Source of the DNA: Comamonadaceae bacterium | GTDB lineage: Bacteria; Pseudomonadota; Gammaproteobacteria; Burkholderiales; Burkholderiaceae_C | DNA length: 41,147 nt | Direction: 5' to 3' | Assembly (NCBI GenBank): GCA_947451385.1 | Contig: CANFYZ010000030.1 | Coordinates: 1-41,147 of the forward strand | In this document: piece by piece, positions 15,697 through 23,886 of the stretch | Layout of the letters: each line of letters starts with the position of its first letter | Numbering within the stretch: the first letter of the stretch is position 1 | Translations under genes and position numbers: made by a program | Notes under the pieces: generated by a model | Seen by the model: the letters and a program-made list of their open reading frames with translations, nothing else | Database searches by the model: none | What the model was told of the DNA's origin: nothing

Positions 15697-16812
15697 ATGA
15701 CGCCTTCGACTTTTCAACCCATTGCGCCACGCCCTGCGCCCCCAACGCCCTCTGGCTGGCGACATTGGCTGCTGACCCATTTGTGGCAAGACCCCGGCAC
15801 CCGTGTGACCACCGTGGCCCTGGTGGCCTTGCTGCTGTGGATCGGGGTGCCCCTGTGGGACTGGGCGGTGTGGAGCGCCCATTGGCAAGCCAATGCCGAT
15901 CTCTGTCATGCCGGCCAGGCGGACGGTTCCTCGGGTGCCTGCTGGGGGGTGATCACCGAAAAATTTCGCATCATCGTGTTGGGCCGTTACCCGTTTGATG
16001 CGCAATGGCGCCCCGTGCTGGCCACAGCGTTGTTGTTGGGCTTGCTGGTGGTCAGTTGCATACGGTTTTTCTGGCGTCCTTCTTTGGTGCTGCTCTGGGT
16101 GGCCGTGCTGACGGTGTTTGTCGCCTTGATGGGCGGGGGGTGGTGGCGTTTGACGCCAGTGGAAACCGATCTCTGGGGCGGTTTGCCCTTGACCCTGTTG
16201 CTGTCCTCCGTGTCGATCGTTGTGGCTTTCCCTTTGGCTTTGTTACTGGCGCTTGGGCGGCGCTCACATTTGCCCGCCATTCGCAGCCTGTGCGCGGTGT
16301 ATGTGGAACTGGTGCGCGGTGTGCCCTTGATTTCGGTGTTGTTCATGGCGTCGTTCCTGTTTCCATTGTTCATGCCGCAGGGTACGAACATCGACAAATT
16401 GCTGCGTGTGTTGGCCGGTATCAGCCTGTTTGCCGCCGCCTACATGGCCGAAGTCATTCGCGGCGGCTTGCAAGCCATTCCGCAAGGTCAGCTGGAAGGC
16501 GCGGCCACCTTGGGTTTGTCTTACTGGCAAACCCAGCGTTTGATTGTGCTGCCGCAAGCCCTGGCCATGGTGGTGCCCGGGTTGATGAACAACTTCATCG
16601 CCATCTTCAAAGACACCTCCTTGGTGACCATTGTGAGTTTGTACGAGCTGACGGGGGCCATGGGTTTGGCGCTGAACTCTGATGCCGATTGGCGTCCCTA
16701 CAAAATCGAAGCCTATCTCTTCATCGCGTTGATTTATTTTGTCTTTTGTTTTGCCATGTCGCGCTACAGCCAATGGGTGGAGCAGCAGGTGAACCGAGGC
16801 CGCCAGCGCTGA
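15697..16812 (+). CDS. aapM: General L-amino-acid ABC transporter permease AapM
   Basis: A 371-aa permease, the longer partner of AapQ. It has additional N-terminal membrane segments, the loop with I-T-E-K-F-R-I-I-V-L-G-R-Y-P near 88-101, V-E-L-V-R-G-V-P-L-I-S-V-L-F near 205, the EAA loop I-R-G-G-L-Q-A-I-P-Q-G-Q and the end segment with K-D-T-S-L-V-T-I-V-S-L-Y-E-L. It starts six bases after aapQ. With AapQ it forms the channel for the AapJ-bound amino acids. Confidence 0.92.
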   Translation: MTPSTFQPIAPRPAPPTPSGWRHWLLTHLWQDPGTRVTTVALVALLLWIGVPLWDWAVWSAHWQANADLCHAGQADGSSGACWGVITEKFRIIVLGRYPFDAQWRPVLATALLLGLLVVSCIRFFWRPSLVLLWVAVLTVFVALMGGGWWRLTPVETDLWGGLPLTLLLSSVSIVVAFPLALLLALGRRSHLPAIRSLCAVYVELVRGVPLISVLFMASFLFPLFMPQGTNIDKLLRVLAGISLFAAAYMAEVIRGGLQAIPQGQLEGAATLGLSYWQTQRLIVLPQALAMVVPGLMNNFIAIFKDTSLVTIVSLYELTGAMGLALNSDADWRPYKIEAYLFIALIYFVFCFAMSRYSQWVEQQVNRGRQR

Positions 16813-16821
16813 AAGCCCCCC

Positions 16822-17562
16822 ATGAATCCGCCCATCATCTCCTTTGAAAAAGTCAATAAATGGTTTGGTCAATTCCATGTGCTGCGCGACATTGAACTGC
16901 AAGTGAATGCCGGTGAGCGCATTGTGATTTGCGGCCCCTCAGGATCGGGCAAATCCACCTTGATTCGCTGCATCAACCGATTGGAAGTGCATCAGCAAGG
17001 CCGATTGATGGTGGATGGCATCGAGCTGGCCGACGATCTGAAAGCCATCGACCGGGTGCGCAAAAACGTGGGCATGGTGTTTCAACAATTCAATTTGTTC
17101 CCGCATTTGACGGTGCTGGACAACTTGACGCTGTCGCCCATCTGGGTCGGTGGGCTGTCCAAAAAAGAGGCCGAAGAACAGGCCATGCACCAGTTGGCCA
17201 GGGTCAAAATTGCCGAGCAAGCGCATAAATTCCCGCTGCAATTGTCAGGCGGTCAACAGCAACGTGTGGCGATTGCCCGGGCGCTGTGTCTGAAGCCCAA
17301 GATCATGTTGTTTGACGAGCCCACCTCCGCGTTGGACCCAGAGATGATCAAAGAAGTACTGGATGTGATGATCGAGTTGGCCCAACAAGGCATCACCATG
17401 CTCTGCGTCACGCATGAGATGGGTTTTGCCAAAGCCGCGGCCGATCGGGTGATCTTCATGGACGAAGGCCAAATCGTCGAGCAGGCCCCGCCGCACCAGT
17501 TTTTTGAGCAACCGCAAACCGACCGGGCGCGAGATTTCCTGTCGAAAATTCTCAGCCACTGA
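16822..17562 (+). CDS. aapP: General L-amino-acid ABC transporter ATP-binding protein AapP
   Basis: The 246-aa ATPase shows Walker [10 protein letters not shown] near 39-47, Q-loop M-V-F-Q-Q-F-N-L-F-P-H, signature L-S-G-G-Q-Q-Q-R, Walker [13 protein letters not shown] and H-loop V-T-H-E-M-G-F. It is close to GltL in this same cluster, but the two differ throughout, so they are old paralogues and not a recent copy. It ends the AapJQMP set; pyrC begins 30 bases later. Confidence 0.93.
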   Translation: MNPPIISFEKVNKWFGQFHVLRDIELQVNAGERIVICGPSGSGKSTLIRCINRLEVHQQGRLMVDGIELADDLKAIDRVRKNVGMVFQQFNLFPHLTVLDNLTLSPIWVGGLSKKEAEEQAMHQLARVKIAEQAHKFPLQLSGGQQQRVAIARALCLKPKIMLFDEPTSALDPEMIKEVLDVMIELAQQGITMLCVTHEMGFAKAAADRVIFMDEGQIVEQAPPHQFFEQPQTDRARDFLSKILSH

Positions 17563-17592
17563 CCGTGGCCGATTATTTGGGAGAATAGGGGC

Positions 17593-18666
17593 ATGACCGC
17601 CTCAACCCCATTGCCACCTGCCACCGCCGCTGTTCAAGCCAGCACTTTGACCCTGACCCGCCCTGACGACTGGCACCTGCATGTGCGTGACGGCGAGGCT
17701 CTGAACACGGTCGTGCCACACACTGCCGCTCAGTTTGGTCGCGCCGTCATCATGCCCAACCTGAAGCCGCCGGTCACCACGGCAGAGCAGGCCTTGGCGT
17801 ACAAAGCGCGGATTTTGGCGGCCGTGCCTGCAGGGTTGGCATTTGAGCCCTTGATGACCTTGTACCTGACCGACAACTTGGCGCCTGAAGAAATTGCCCG
17901 TGCCAAAGCCGCAGGGGTGGTGGCCTGCAAACTGTACCCGGCAGGGGCCACCACCAACAGCGACGCGGGGGTGACCGATCTGCGCAAAATCTACCCTGTG
18001 CTCGAAGCCATGCAGCGCGAAGGCTTGCTGCTGCTGGTACACGGCGAGGTGACCTCGCCTGAAATTGATTTGTTTGACCGTGAAGCGGTGTTCATCGACA
18101 CCCAACTGATCCCGTTGCGCCGCGATTTTCCTGAACTGAAAATCGTTTTTGAGCACATCACCACGCAAGAGGCTGCGCAGTATGTGGCGGCGGGCGACCG
18201 TTTCATCGGCGCCACGCTCACCGCCCACCATTTGCTCTACAACCGCAACGCCATCTTCACCGGGGGGATTCGTCCGCACTATTACTGCTTGCCCGTGCTC
18301 AAGCGCGAAACCCATCGTCAAGCTTTGATGGCGGCCGCCATCAGCGGCAACCCGCGCTTTTTCTTGGGCACAGACAGCGCGCCGCACCCGGCGCACTTGA
18401 AAGAACACGCCAGTGGGTGTGCCGGTTGCTACACCGCGCACGCGGCCATCGAGATGTACGCCGAAGCCTTCGACCAAGCCGGTGCGCTGCACCAACTGGA
18501 AGCCTTTGCCAGTTTCAACGGCGCTGACTTTTACGGTCTGCCGCGAAATACCGGCCGCATCACCTTGCGCCGCGAAAGCTGGACTCCGCCGGAGTCTTTC
18601 GCCTTCGGTCAAACCGAACTCAAACCCCTGCGCTCTGGCGAAGCTTTGCCATGGCGTTTGGTCTGA
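17593..18666 (+). CDS. pyrC: Dihydroorotase, class II
   Basis: The 357-aa enzyme closes the ring of carbamoyl-aspartate to dihydroorotate in pyrimidine synthesis. The metal site is complete: D-W-H-L-H-V-R-D with H28 and H30, the carboxylated lysine K113 in C-K-L-Y-P-A-G, then H-G-E, F-E-H-I-T-T and G-T-D-S-A-P-H. The flexible-loop region A-T-L-T-A-H-H is also present. The class II form (about 350 aa) is usual in beta- and gammaproteobacteria. Relatives often start around residue 15, so the N-terminus may be slightly over-long. Its end overlaps the next gene by 16 bases. Confidence 0.96.
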   Translation: MTASTPLPPATAAVQASTLTLTRPDDWHLHVRDGEALNTVVPHTAAQFGRAVIMPNLKPPVTTAEQALAYKARILAAVPAGLAFEPLMTLYLTDNLAPEEIARAKAAGVVACKLYPAGATTNSDAGVTDLRKIYPVLEAMQREGLLLLVHGEVTSPEIDLFDREAVFIDTQLIPLRRDFPELKIVFEHITTQEAAQYVAAGDRFIGATLTAHHLLYNRNAIFTGGIRPHYYCLPVLKRETHRQALMAAAISGNPRFFLGTDSAPHPAHLKEHASGCAGCYTAHAAIEMYAEAFDQAGALHQLEAFASFNGADFYGLPRNTGRITLRRESWTPPESFAFGQTELKPLRSGEALPWRLV

Positions 18667-19445
18667 CCCCAGGACCGAAGCCGGTCCCGGGTGTTGCCGA
18701 CATCGATTGGACGGCCCCTTGGCTGTCCGACTGGCGAGCGGTGGGCCAGCCGATCGCCGAGCGCATTGCGGCGGGGTTGCCGCAACCTCAAGCGCTGAAC
18801 CAACACGACGCTCCCCAGCAGGTGCCCGTGCGCTTTGTGCCGCAAGCCGATTTGCCTGCAGACCAGGCCTATGAAGCATTCATTTTCAACAGCCACTGTG
18901 TGCCCACCCGAGAAGGCTTGCATGACTTTTTCAACGCTCTGTGTTGGATGCATTTCCCATTGACCAAGCAGCGTTTGAATGGCTTGCAAGGCCAAGCGAT
19001 TTCACAGGCCGGTGTGGGCGCGGTGCGTGGCCCGCTGCGCGATGCGGCCACCGTGTTCGACGAAAACGCAGCCCTGTTGCAAGCGCCTGATGTGCTGTGG
19101 CAGGCCTTGGTCGAGCGACGATGGCAGGAGGCCTTTGTGGCGTTGCGTCCCTTGTGGCAAGGCGCTCGCTGGTGGACTTTTGGTCATGCCGCGCTGGAAA
19201 AATTGGTGCAACCGTATAAATCCATCACGGTCCATGTCTGGCGCGTGCCCGAGGGCTTGCCTGACTTGCCTGCGATCGACGCTTGGCTGGCCCAGGACCT
19301 GCAGGCAGACAAGCTGGCGTCCAAGCCCTTTTGCCCCATGCCCGTGCTGGGTGTACCGGGTTGGTGGCCGGCCAATGAAGCCGCTGACTTTTACGCTGAC
19401 ACTGCCGTCTTCCGGCCGCTTCGCCCGGCCGTTTCGAAAACATGA
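18651..19445 (+). CDS. DUF3025 family protein
   Basis: The 264-aa protein matches DUF3025: P-I-A-E-R-I-A-A-G near the N-terminus, [30 protein letters not shown] near 80-108, and G-H-A-A-L-E-K near 180. The function is unknown; no signal peptide or membrane segment is apparent. It overlaps the 3' end of pyrC by 16 bases, so the two are probably translated together. Confidence 0.85.
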   Translation: MAFGLTPGPKPVPGVADIDWTAPWLSDWRAVGQPIAERIAAGLPQPQALNQHDAPQQVPVRFVPQADLPADQAYEAFIFNSHCVPTREGLHDFFNALCWMHFPLTKQRLNGLQGQAISQAGVGAVRGPLRDAATVFDENAALLQAPDVLWQALVERRWQEAFVALRPLWQGARWWTFGHAALEKLVQPYKSITVHVWRVPEGLPDLPAIDAWLAQDLQADKLASKPFCPMPVLGVPGWWPANEAADFYADTAVFRPLRPAVSKT

Positions 19446-19482
19446 TTTACCCGTGATTTTTCAGGGAAATAAAAACGGGCGA

Positions 19483-19511
19483 CTTGATTTTGTGCGGCGC
19501 TCACCGCATAT
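19483..19511 (+). promoter_or_regulatory. Possible sigma-32 (heat-shock) promoter of htpX
   Basis: CTTGATT at 19483-19489 and CCGCATAT at 19504-19511 resemble the sigma-32 consensus (CTTGAAA and CCCCATNT) with a 14-base spacer, about 45 bases ahead of the htpX ATG. htpX is heat-induced in E. coli. Matches are partial, so this is a suggestion. Confidence 0.4.
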
Positions 19512-19555
19512 TCACTCATGCGCCTGGCCTTCGCTGGGCGGATTATGAAACCATC

Positions 19556-20431
19556 ATGAAGCGAATTATTCTGTTTGTCCTGACCAACTTGGCCGTGGTG
19601 CTGGTGCTGGGCTTGGTCGCCAATCTGCTGGGTGTGAACCGATTTTTGACTGCCAATGGTTTGAACCTGGGGGCCTTGCTCGGCTATGCCTTGGTCATGG
19701 GTTTTGGTGGTGCCATCATTTCCTTGTTGATCAGCAAGCCCGTAGCCAAATGGAGTTCAGGCGTGCAAGTGATTGAACAAGCGCAAAACACCGACGAAGC
19801 CTGGCTGGTCAATACTGTGAAAAAGCTCGCCGATGCGGCGCAAATCGGCATGCCCGAAGTGGGTATTTTTGAGGGTGAACCGAACGCCTTTGCCACCGGT
19901 GCTTTCAAAAACTCGGCGCTGGTGGCGGTGTCCACCGGCTTGTTGCAAAACATGACCCACGAAGAAATCGAGGCCGTGTTGGCGCACGAGGTCGCGCACA
20001 TTGCCAACGGCGACATGGTGACCATGACGCTGATACAAGGCGTCATGAACACCTTTGTGGTGTTCCTCTCGCGGGTGGTCGGTTATGCCGTGGACAGTTT
20101 CTTGCGCAAAAACGACGAGGAAAGCAGCGGACCCGGCATCGGTTATTACGTCACCTCTTTCGTGCTCGACATCTTGCTGGGGTTTGCTGCCGCCATTGTG
20201 GTGGCCTGGTTCAGTCGGCACCGTGAGTTCCGTGCCGATGCCGGCGCGGCCAGCCTGATGGGCCGTAAACAACCCATGATCAACGCCTTGTCTCGTCTGG
20301 GCGGCTTGCATACCGCTGAATTGCCCAAGAGTGTGGCCGCTTTCGGTATTGCCGGTGGCATTGGCCAGTTGTTTTCCACCCACCCGCCCATCGAAGAGCG
20401 GATTGCCGCCTTGCAAAACAACGCGGCGTAA
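19556..20431 (+). CDS. htpX: Membrane zinc metalloprotease HtpX
   Basis: The 291-aa inner-membrane protease degrades misfolded membrane proteins. Two N-terminal membrane segments (about 5-25 and 33-58) are followed by the zinc motif H-E-V-A-H at 144-148, two further hydrophobic segments, and the third-ligand region [10 protein letters not shown]. The C-terminus [13 protein letters not shown] is typical. The ATG at 19556 is preferred; the open frame extends upstream to 19484 without family similarity. A possible heat-shock promoter lies in front. Confidence 0.95.
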   Translation: MKRIILFVLTNLAVVLVLGLVANLLGVNRFLTANGLNLGALLGYALVMGFGGAIISLLISKPVAKWSSGVQVIEQAQNTDEAWLVNTVKKLADAAQIGMPEVGIFEGEPNAFATGAFKNSALVAVSTGLLQNMTHEEIEAVLAHEVAHIANGDMVTMTLIQGVMNTFVVFLSRVVGYAVDSFLRKNDEESSGPGIGYYVTSFVLDILLGFAAAIVVAWFSRHREFRADAGAASLMGRKQPMINALSRLGGLHTAELPKSVAAFGIAGGIGQLFSTHPPIEERIAALQNNAA

Positions 20432-20458
20432 GACGCCTCCCCGCGGGGCTGCGGGGTA

Positions 20459-20492
20459 ACCCAAGCGACTGCCGTAAAGGGGGCGCTTGGGT
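20459..20492. terminator. Hairpin between htpX and the EamA gene
   Basis: ACCCAAGCG at 20459-20467 pairs perfectly with CGCTTGGGT at 20484-20492 across a 16-base loop. A second palindrome, CCCCGCGGGG, is at 20439-20448. There is no T tract, so this may be a weak terminator or a processing site. The 100-base gap holds nothing else I can name. Confidence 0.45.
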
Positions 20493-20532
20493 ACAGTCGG
20501 GTGGTGAATCTTGACGCCATCGGCCTGCGCGG

Positions 20533-21483
20533 ATGAAGCCCCGCAATCCCACCCCCCCCTCGATACAGCGTCTGTGGACGCTGATTCAAGTCCGTACCTA
20601 CCGGCGCATGATGACTTGGCCGGCGCCGGTGCGCGGCATGCTGTGGATGGCCTTGGGCGGCATTTTGTTTTCGCTGCTGAACACCATTGCGCGAACCATT
20701 TCGATGCAAATGGACCCTTACGAGGCCCAGTTTCTGCGTTATTTCTGCGGTCTGCTCATCATGCTGCCCCTCTTGTGGCGCGATGGTTGGGCCGCCTATA
20801 AACCGGTCGATGTCAAAGGCCAGTTCTGGCGCGGTGCCGTGCACACCTTGGGTTTGATTTTGTGGTTCACCGCTTTGCCGCAAATCCCGTTGGCCGACAT
20901 GACGGCGATCGGCTTCACCGGCCCGATTTTCATCATGCTGGGCGCCGCCTGGTTTTTGGGTGAACCCATGCACCGCGACCGCTGGATAGCCGCCTTGATC
21001 GGTTTTGCCGGCGTCTTGGTGGTGGTTTTGCCCAAAATGACGGGCTCAGGCGGCTGGTACAACCTGGTGATGTTGGCGTCTTCGCCGGTATTTGCGGCTT
21101 CTTTCTTGATCACCAAGGCGCTGACCCGGTATGAAAAACCTGGCGTGATTGTGTTGTGGCAATCGATCACGGTTTCCATTTTCAGCATTCCCATGGCCGT
21201 GATGCATTGGCAAAACCCGACGCTGTGGCAATGGGTCGGTTTCTTTGTGGCGGGCGTTTTGGGCACTGCCGGTCATTACAGCCTGACGCGGGCATTTCAT
21301 ACCGCTGACATTTCGGCCACCCAGTCGTTGCGATTCTTGGATTTGATCTGGGCTTCGCTGTTGGGCTGGCTGGTGTTCAGCGATGTACCCAGCCATTCGA
21401 CTTGGCTGGGGGCTTTGGTGATCCTGCTTTCCACCGTGTGGATTGCCCGCCGCGAAGGGCGGCGGCCCGCGCTGGCGGATTGA
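20533..21483 (+). CDS. EamA/DMT-family membrane transporter
   Basis: The 316-aa inner-membrane protein has about ten hydrophobic segments in two EamA halves (about 35-165 and 175-305). Recognisable pieces are L-W-M-A-L-G-G-I-L-F-S-L-L-N near 34-47, E-A-Q-F-L-R-Y-F near 64, P-L-A-D-M-T-A-I-G-F-T-G-P-I-F near 115-130 and A-T-Q-S-L-R-F-L-D-L-I-W-A near 255. The family moves amino acids, nucleotides or other metabolites; the substrate cannot be told. The ATG at 20533 is given, but a later ATG would also keep all segments. It converges on the 5'-nucleotidase gene with six bases between the stops. Confidence 0.88.
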   Translation: MKPRNPTPPSIQRLWTLIQVRTYRRMMTWPAPVRGMLWMALGGILFSLLNTIARTISMQMDPYEAQFLRYFCGLLIMLPLLWRDGWAAYKPVDVKGQFWRGAVHTLGLILWFTALPQIPLADMTAIGFTGPIFIMLGAAWFLGEPMHRDRWIAALIGFAGVLVVVLPKMTGSGGWYNLVMLASSPVFAASFLITKALTRYEKPGVIVLWQSITVSIFSIPMAVMHWQNPTLWQWVGFFVAGVLGTAGHYSLTRAFHTADISATQSLRFLDLIWASLLGWLVFSDVPSHSTWLGALVILLSTVWIARREGRRPALAD

Positions 21484-21489
21484 GCGCTT

Positions 21490-22386
21490 TCAGTCGTTTT
21501 GAATCCCGCTGGCCACATGGCCCGAGGGCACATGCCGCGCCGCCGATTCGATGTGACCGGTTTGGTCGTCAAAGAAAAAGTCCGGCTCAAACTCTTTCAA
21601 AAACTCGCCCTTGGCCAAGCCGCCCAGGAACATGGCTTCGTCCACCTCGATGTGCCAGTCCATCAGGGTGCGGATGGCGCGCTCGTGCGCCGGGGCGCTG
21701 CGGGCCGTGACCAGCGCGGTGCGGATGCGCATGGCCGGCGTGCCCTCTTGCTGCAAGCGGTGCAGGGCGGCCAACAGCGGCTTGAAGGGGCCGGCCGACA
21801 GTGGCTGCGCCGCTTTGTCTTTTTCATGCGCCTGAAATGCCGACAGGCCCTCGGACTGAAATACCCGCTCGGCCTCGTCAGAAAACAGCACGGCATCGCC
21901 GTCAAATGCGATCCGCACTTCGTGGGGGTTGGCTTCAGACGCGTGGGCTGAATGCGGGTACACCTGCGCTGCAGGCACGCCTGCTGCCAAAGCGGCGCGC
22001 ACGTCCGACAAATGGGTGGACAAAAACAGGTTCGCGTTGAGCGGCTTCAAATAGCGCCACGGCGACTGGCCGCGGGTGAAACTGCCGCGTTGAATCGGCA
22101 AGCCATAGTGCTGCGCCGAGCGAAACACCCGCATGCCCGAGACCGGATCGTTGCGCGACAAAATCACCACCTCGACGCGCTGCGACTGTGCATCATTGAA
22201 GGCCAAGAGCTTGCGCACCAAAGAGAACGCGACCCCCGGTTTGGCGGGCACTTCCAGACGCGCCAGTTGCAGCTTCATATAAGCCCGATCGTCGCCTTGC
22301 TCAAAGATCTGGTTTTCTTCCTCAAAGTCGAACAGGGCGCGCGACGATATCGCCACCACCAATTGACCTTCTAATGTTGCAGCCAT
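21490..22386 (-). CDS. 5'-nucleotidase, cytosolic type I-like (PF06189 family)
   Basis: The 298-aa protein resembles the cN-I type 5'-nucleotidases: an N-terminal V-V-A-I-S-S-R-A-L-F-D-F near 9-20, L-S-R-N-D-P near 77, and the acidic motif I-A-F-D-G-D-A-V-L-F-S-D-E near 158-170, with G-G-L-A-K-G-E and F-F-F-D-D-Q near the C-terminus. It would release inorganic phosphate from nucleoside monophosphates in the cytoplasm. It starts 13 bases after gspF on the same strand, so the two may be co-transcribed, although no functional link is evident. Confidence 0.82.
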   Translation of the reverse strand: MAATLEGQLVVAISSRALFDFEEENQIFEQGDDRAYMKLQLARLEVPAKPGVAFSLVRKLLAFNDAQSQRVEVVILSRNDPVSGMRVFRSAQHYGLPIQRGSFTRGQSPWRYLKPLNANLFLSTHLSDVRAALAAGVPAAQVYPHSAHASEANPHEVRIAFDGDAVLFSDEAERVFQSEGLSAFQAHEKDKAAQPLSAGPFKPLLAALHRLQQEGTPAMRIRTALVTARSAPAHERAIRTLMDWHIEVDEAMFLGGLAKGEFLKEFEPDFFFDDQTGHIESAARHVPSGHVASGIQND

Positions 22387-22399
22387 AGCGCACCTCGCA

Positions 22400-23629
22400 T
22401 CACTTGACCCATTGATTGAGTTGGATGATGGGCATCAGCACGGCCAAGACAATCACCATCACCATACCGCCCATGGCCACAATCAAGAGGGGCTCCAAAA
22501 TGGTCGCCAAGGCCAGCGCGCGCCGTTGCACTTCGTTGGACAGTTGTTGCGCTGCGCGCTGCAGCATCAAAGGCAGTTGACCGGTTTGTTCACCCAGGCG
22601 CGCAAACATGGGCAGCAGCCCAGGGAAACGCTTCTTTTGCGACAAAGCCATCGCCAGCGGAGCGCCCTCGCGCACCAGCACCCAAGCCTCAAGGGCATCG
22701 GCGCGCATGGCTTGGTTCGATAAGGTCTCTGCCGCGGTTTGCAAGGCCTTCAAAATCGGCACACCGGCCTGGGCCAACATGCCCAGCGTGCCGGCAAATC
22801 GGGCCGCGTTGTAGCCGGTTGCCAAGCGACCAATCAAGGGCAAGCGCAGCCATGCCGCATCAAAGCGCAACCGGAAGGCGGTCTGTTTCAGGGCCAACTG
22901 CAAGGCACCCGCGCCTGCCAGAACCAGCAGCGCCATTAGCCAGCCGTAATCTCGCACCCCGTCGCTCAAGGCCAGCATGGCCGTGGTCAGCCAGGGCAAC
23001 TGTTGCTTGCTCCCGGCAAACACCCCCGCCACCTGCGGGACCACTGAAGTCACCAAAAAAATCACAATTGCTAAAGCCACCAAAGAAACGATGGCGGGGT
23101 AAAGAGAGGCGCCAATTAATTTGGCTTTGAGGTTTTGTTGATCTTCCAAGTCGTCGGCCAATTGCACGAGAACCTGACTCAAATGACCACTTTGTTCCCC
23201 TGCGCCAATCACCGCGGTGTAGATCGGCGAGAACTCTCGCGGGTGTAAGCCCAAAGCGCGCGCCAAGCTGGAGCCGGCGTTCACTTCAGCGCGGATGCTG
23301 GCCACCAAGTGGCGCTGCATTTCTTCTTCAGCTTCTTCACTCAACGCCGCCAAGGCCCGCTCCAGCGGCAGGCCGCTGCTGACGAGACCCGCCAACTGGC
23401 GCGTCCAGACCGTGAGCGCAGCCGAACTGAAGGCCCGCCCCCCGCCAATGGAGCGGTTCCACCAGGCGATCTCGTTCTGCGGCGTGTCGATCGCCAAGGC
23501 GGCCACATTCAAGGGCACCAGTTGCTGCGCCCGCAGCTGAGTCCGCGCCGACTTGACGCTGTCGGCCTCAATCACCCCTTTGCGGGTGGCGCCGTCGGCT
23601 TGCAGTGCTTCATAAGAAAAGGCGGGCAT
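22400..23629 (-). CDS. gspF: Type II secretion/type IV pilus inner-membrane protein GspF
   Basis: The 409-aa protein has the GspF/PilC form: an N-terminal F-S-Y-E-A-L-Q-A-D-G-A-T-R-K-G-V-I-E-A-D-S, two T2SSF domains (about 65-190 and 270-390) each with the helix pattern of L-x-x-G-x-P-L-x-x-A-L, and three membrane segments (near 165-195, 215-240 and 370-395). The motif S-G-E or G-E-Q-S-G-H-L is present in both halves. It is the platform protein that couples the secretion ATPase to pseudopilus assembly. No other gsp gene is in the window. The start may be ATG 23629 or 23638; the open frame reaches 23677. Confidence 0.88.
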   Translation of the reverse strand: MPAFSYEALQADGATRKGVIEADSVKSARTQLRAQQLVPLNVAALAIDTPQNEIAWWNRSIGGGRAFSSAALTVWTRQLAGLVSSGLPLERALAALSEEAEEEMQRHLVASIRAEVNAGSSLARALGLHPREFSPIYTAVIGAGEQSGHLSQVLVQLADDLEDQQNLKAKLIGASLYPAIVSLVALAIVIFLVTSVVPQVAGVFAGSKQQLPWLTTAMLALSDGVRDYGWLMALLVLAGAGALQLALKQTAFRLRFDAAWLRLPLIGRLATGYNAARFAGTLGMLAQAGVPILKALQTAAETLSNQAMRADALEAWVLVREGAPLAMALSQKKRFPGLLPMFARLGEQTGQLPLMLQRAAQQLSNEVQRRALALATILEPLLIVAMGGMVMVIVLAVLMPIIQLNQWVK

Positions 23630-23886
23630 GGCCAACATTATGACCAGTGGGCTGGCCCCGTGAGGGACGGGGTCCACAGCCTGCCGTCTGAGTGCGTCAG
23701 CGCCCCCTTTTCGAGGTGTTTTGCGCTCATTTGGAGTGCTCTTTATCTGTATTTAATTAAAACATTTATTTACATTTTTATTAAAAATAAGTGTCTTTGG
23801 TAGCTTTGAATTTGAAATTCCTATGGTCAAATGAATAAATTGGAATTCAATAAATTCAGTAAAAAAATATTTAAAAGGCACTTTTA
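23630..23886. promoter_or_regulatory. AT-rich intergenic control region between gspF and the first repeat-protein gene
   Basis: The half next to gspF is GC-rich and carries a small hairpin (CCCCGT at 23656-23661 with ACGGGG at 23667-23672) that may lie in the gspF leader. From about 23740 the sequence turns strongly AT-rich, with runs such as TTTAATTAAAA and AATATTTAAAA. Two short elements, AACATTTATTTACA (23761-23774) and the near-palindrome GAATTTGAAATTC (23808-23820), recur upstream of the third repeat-protein gene. AAAAGG at 23873-23878 is the ribosome site for the next gene. Confidence 0.55.
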
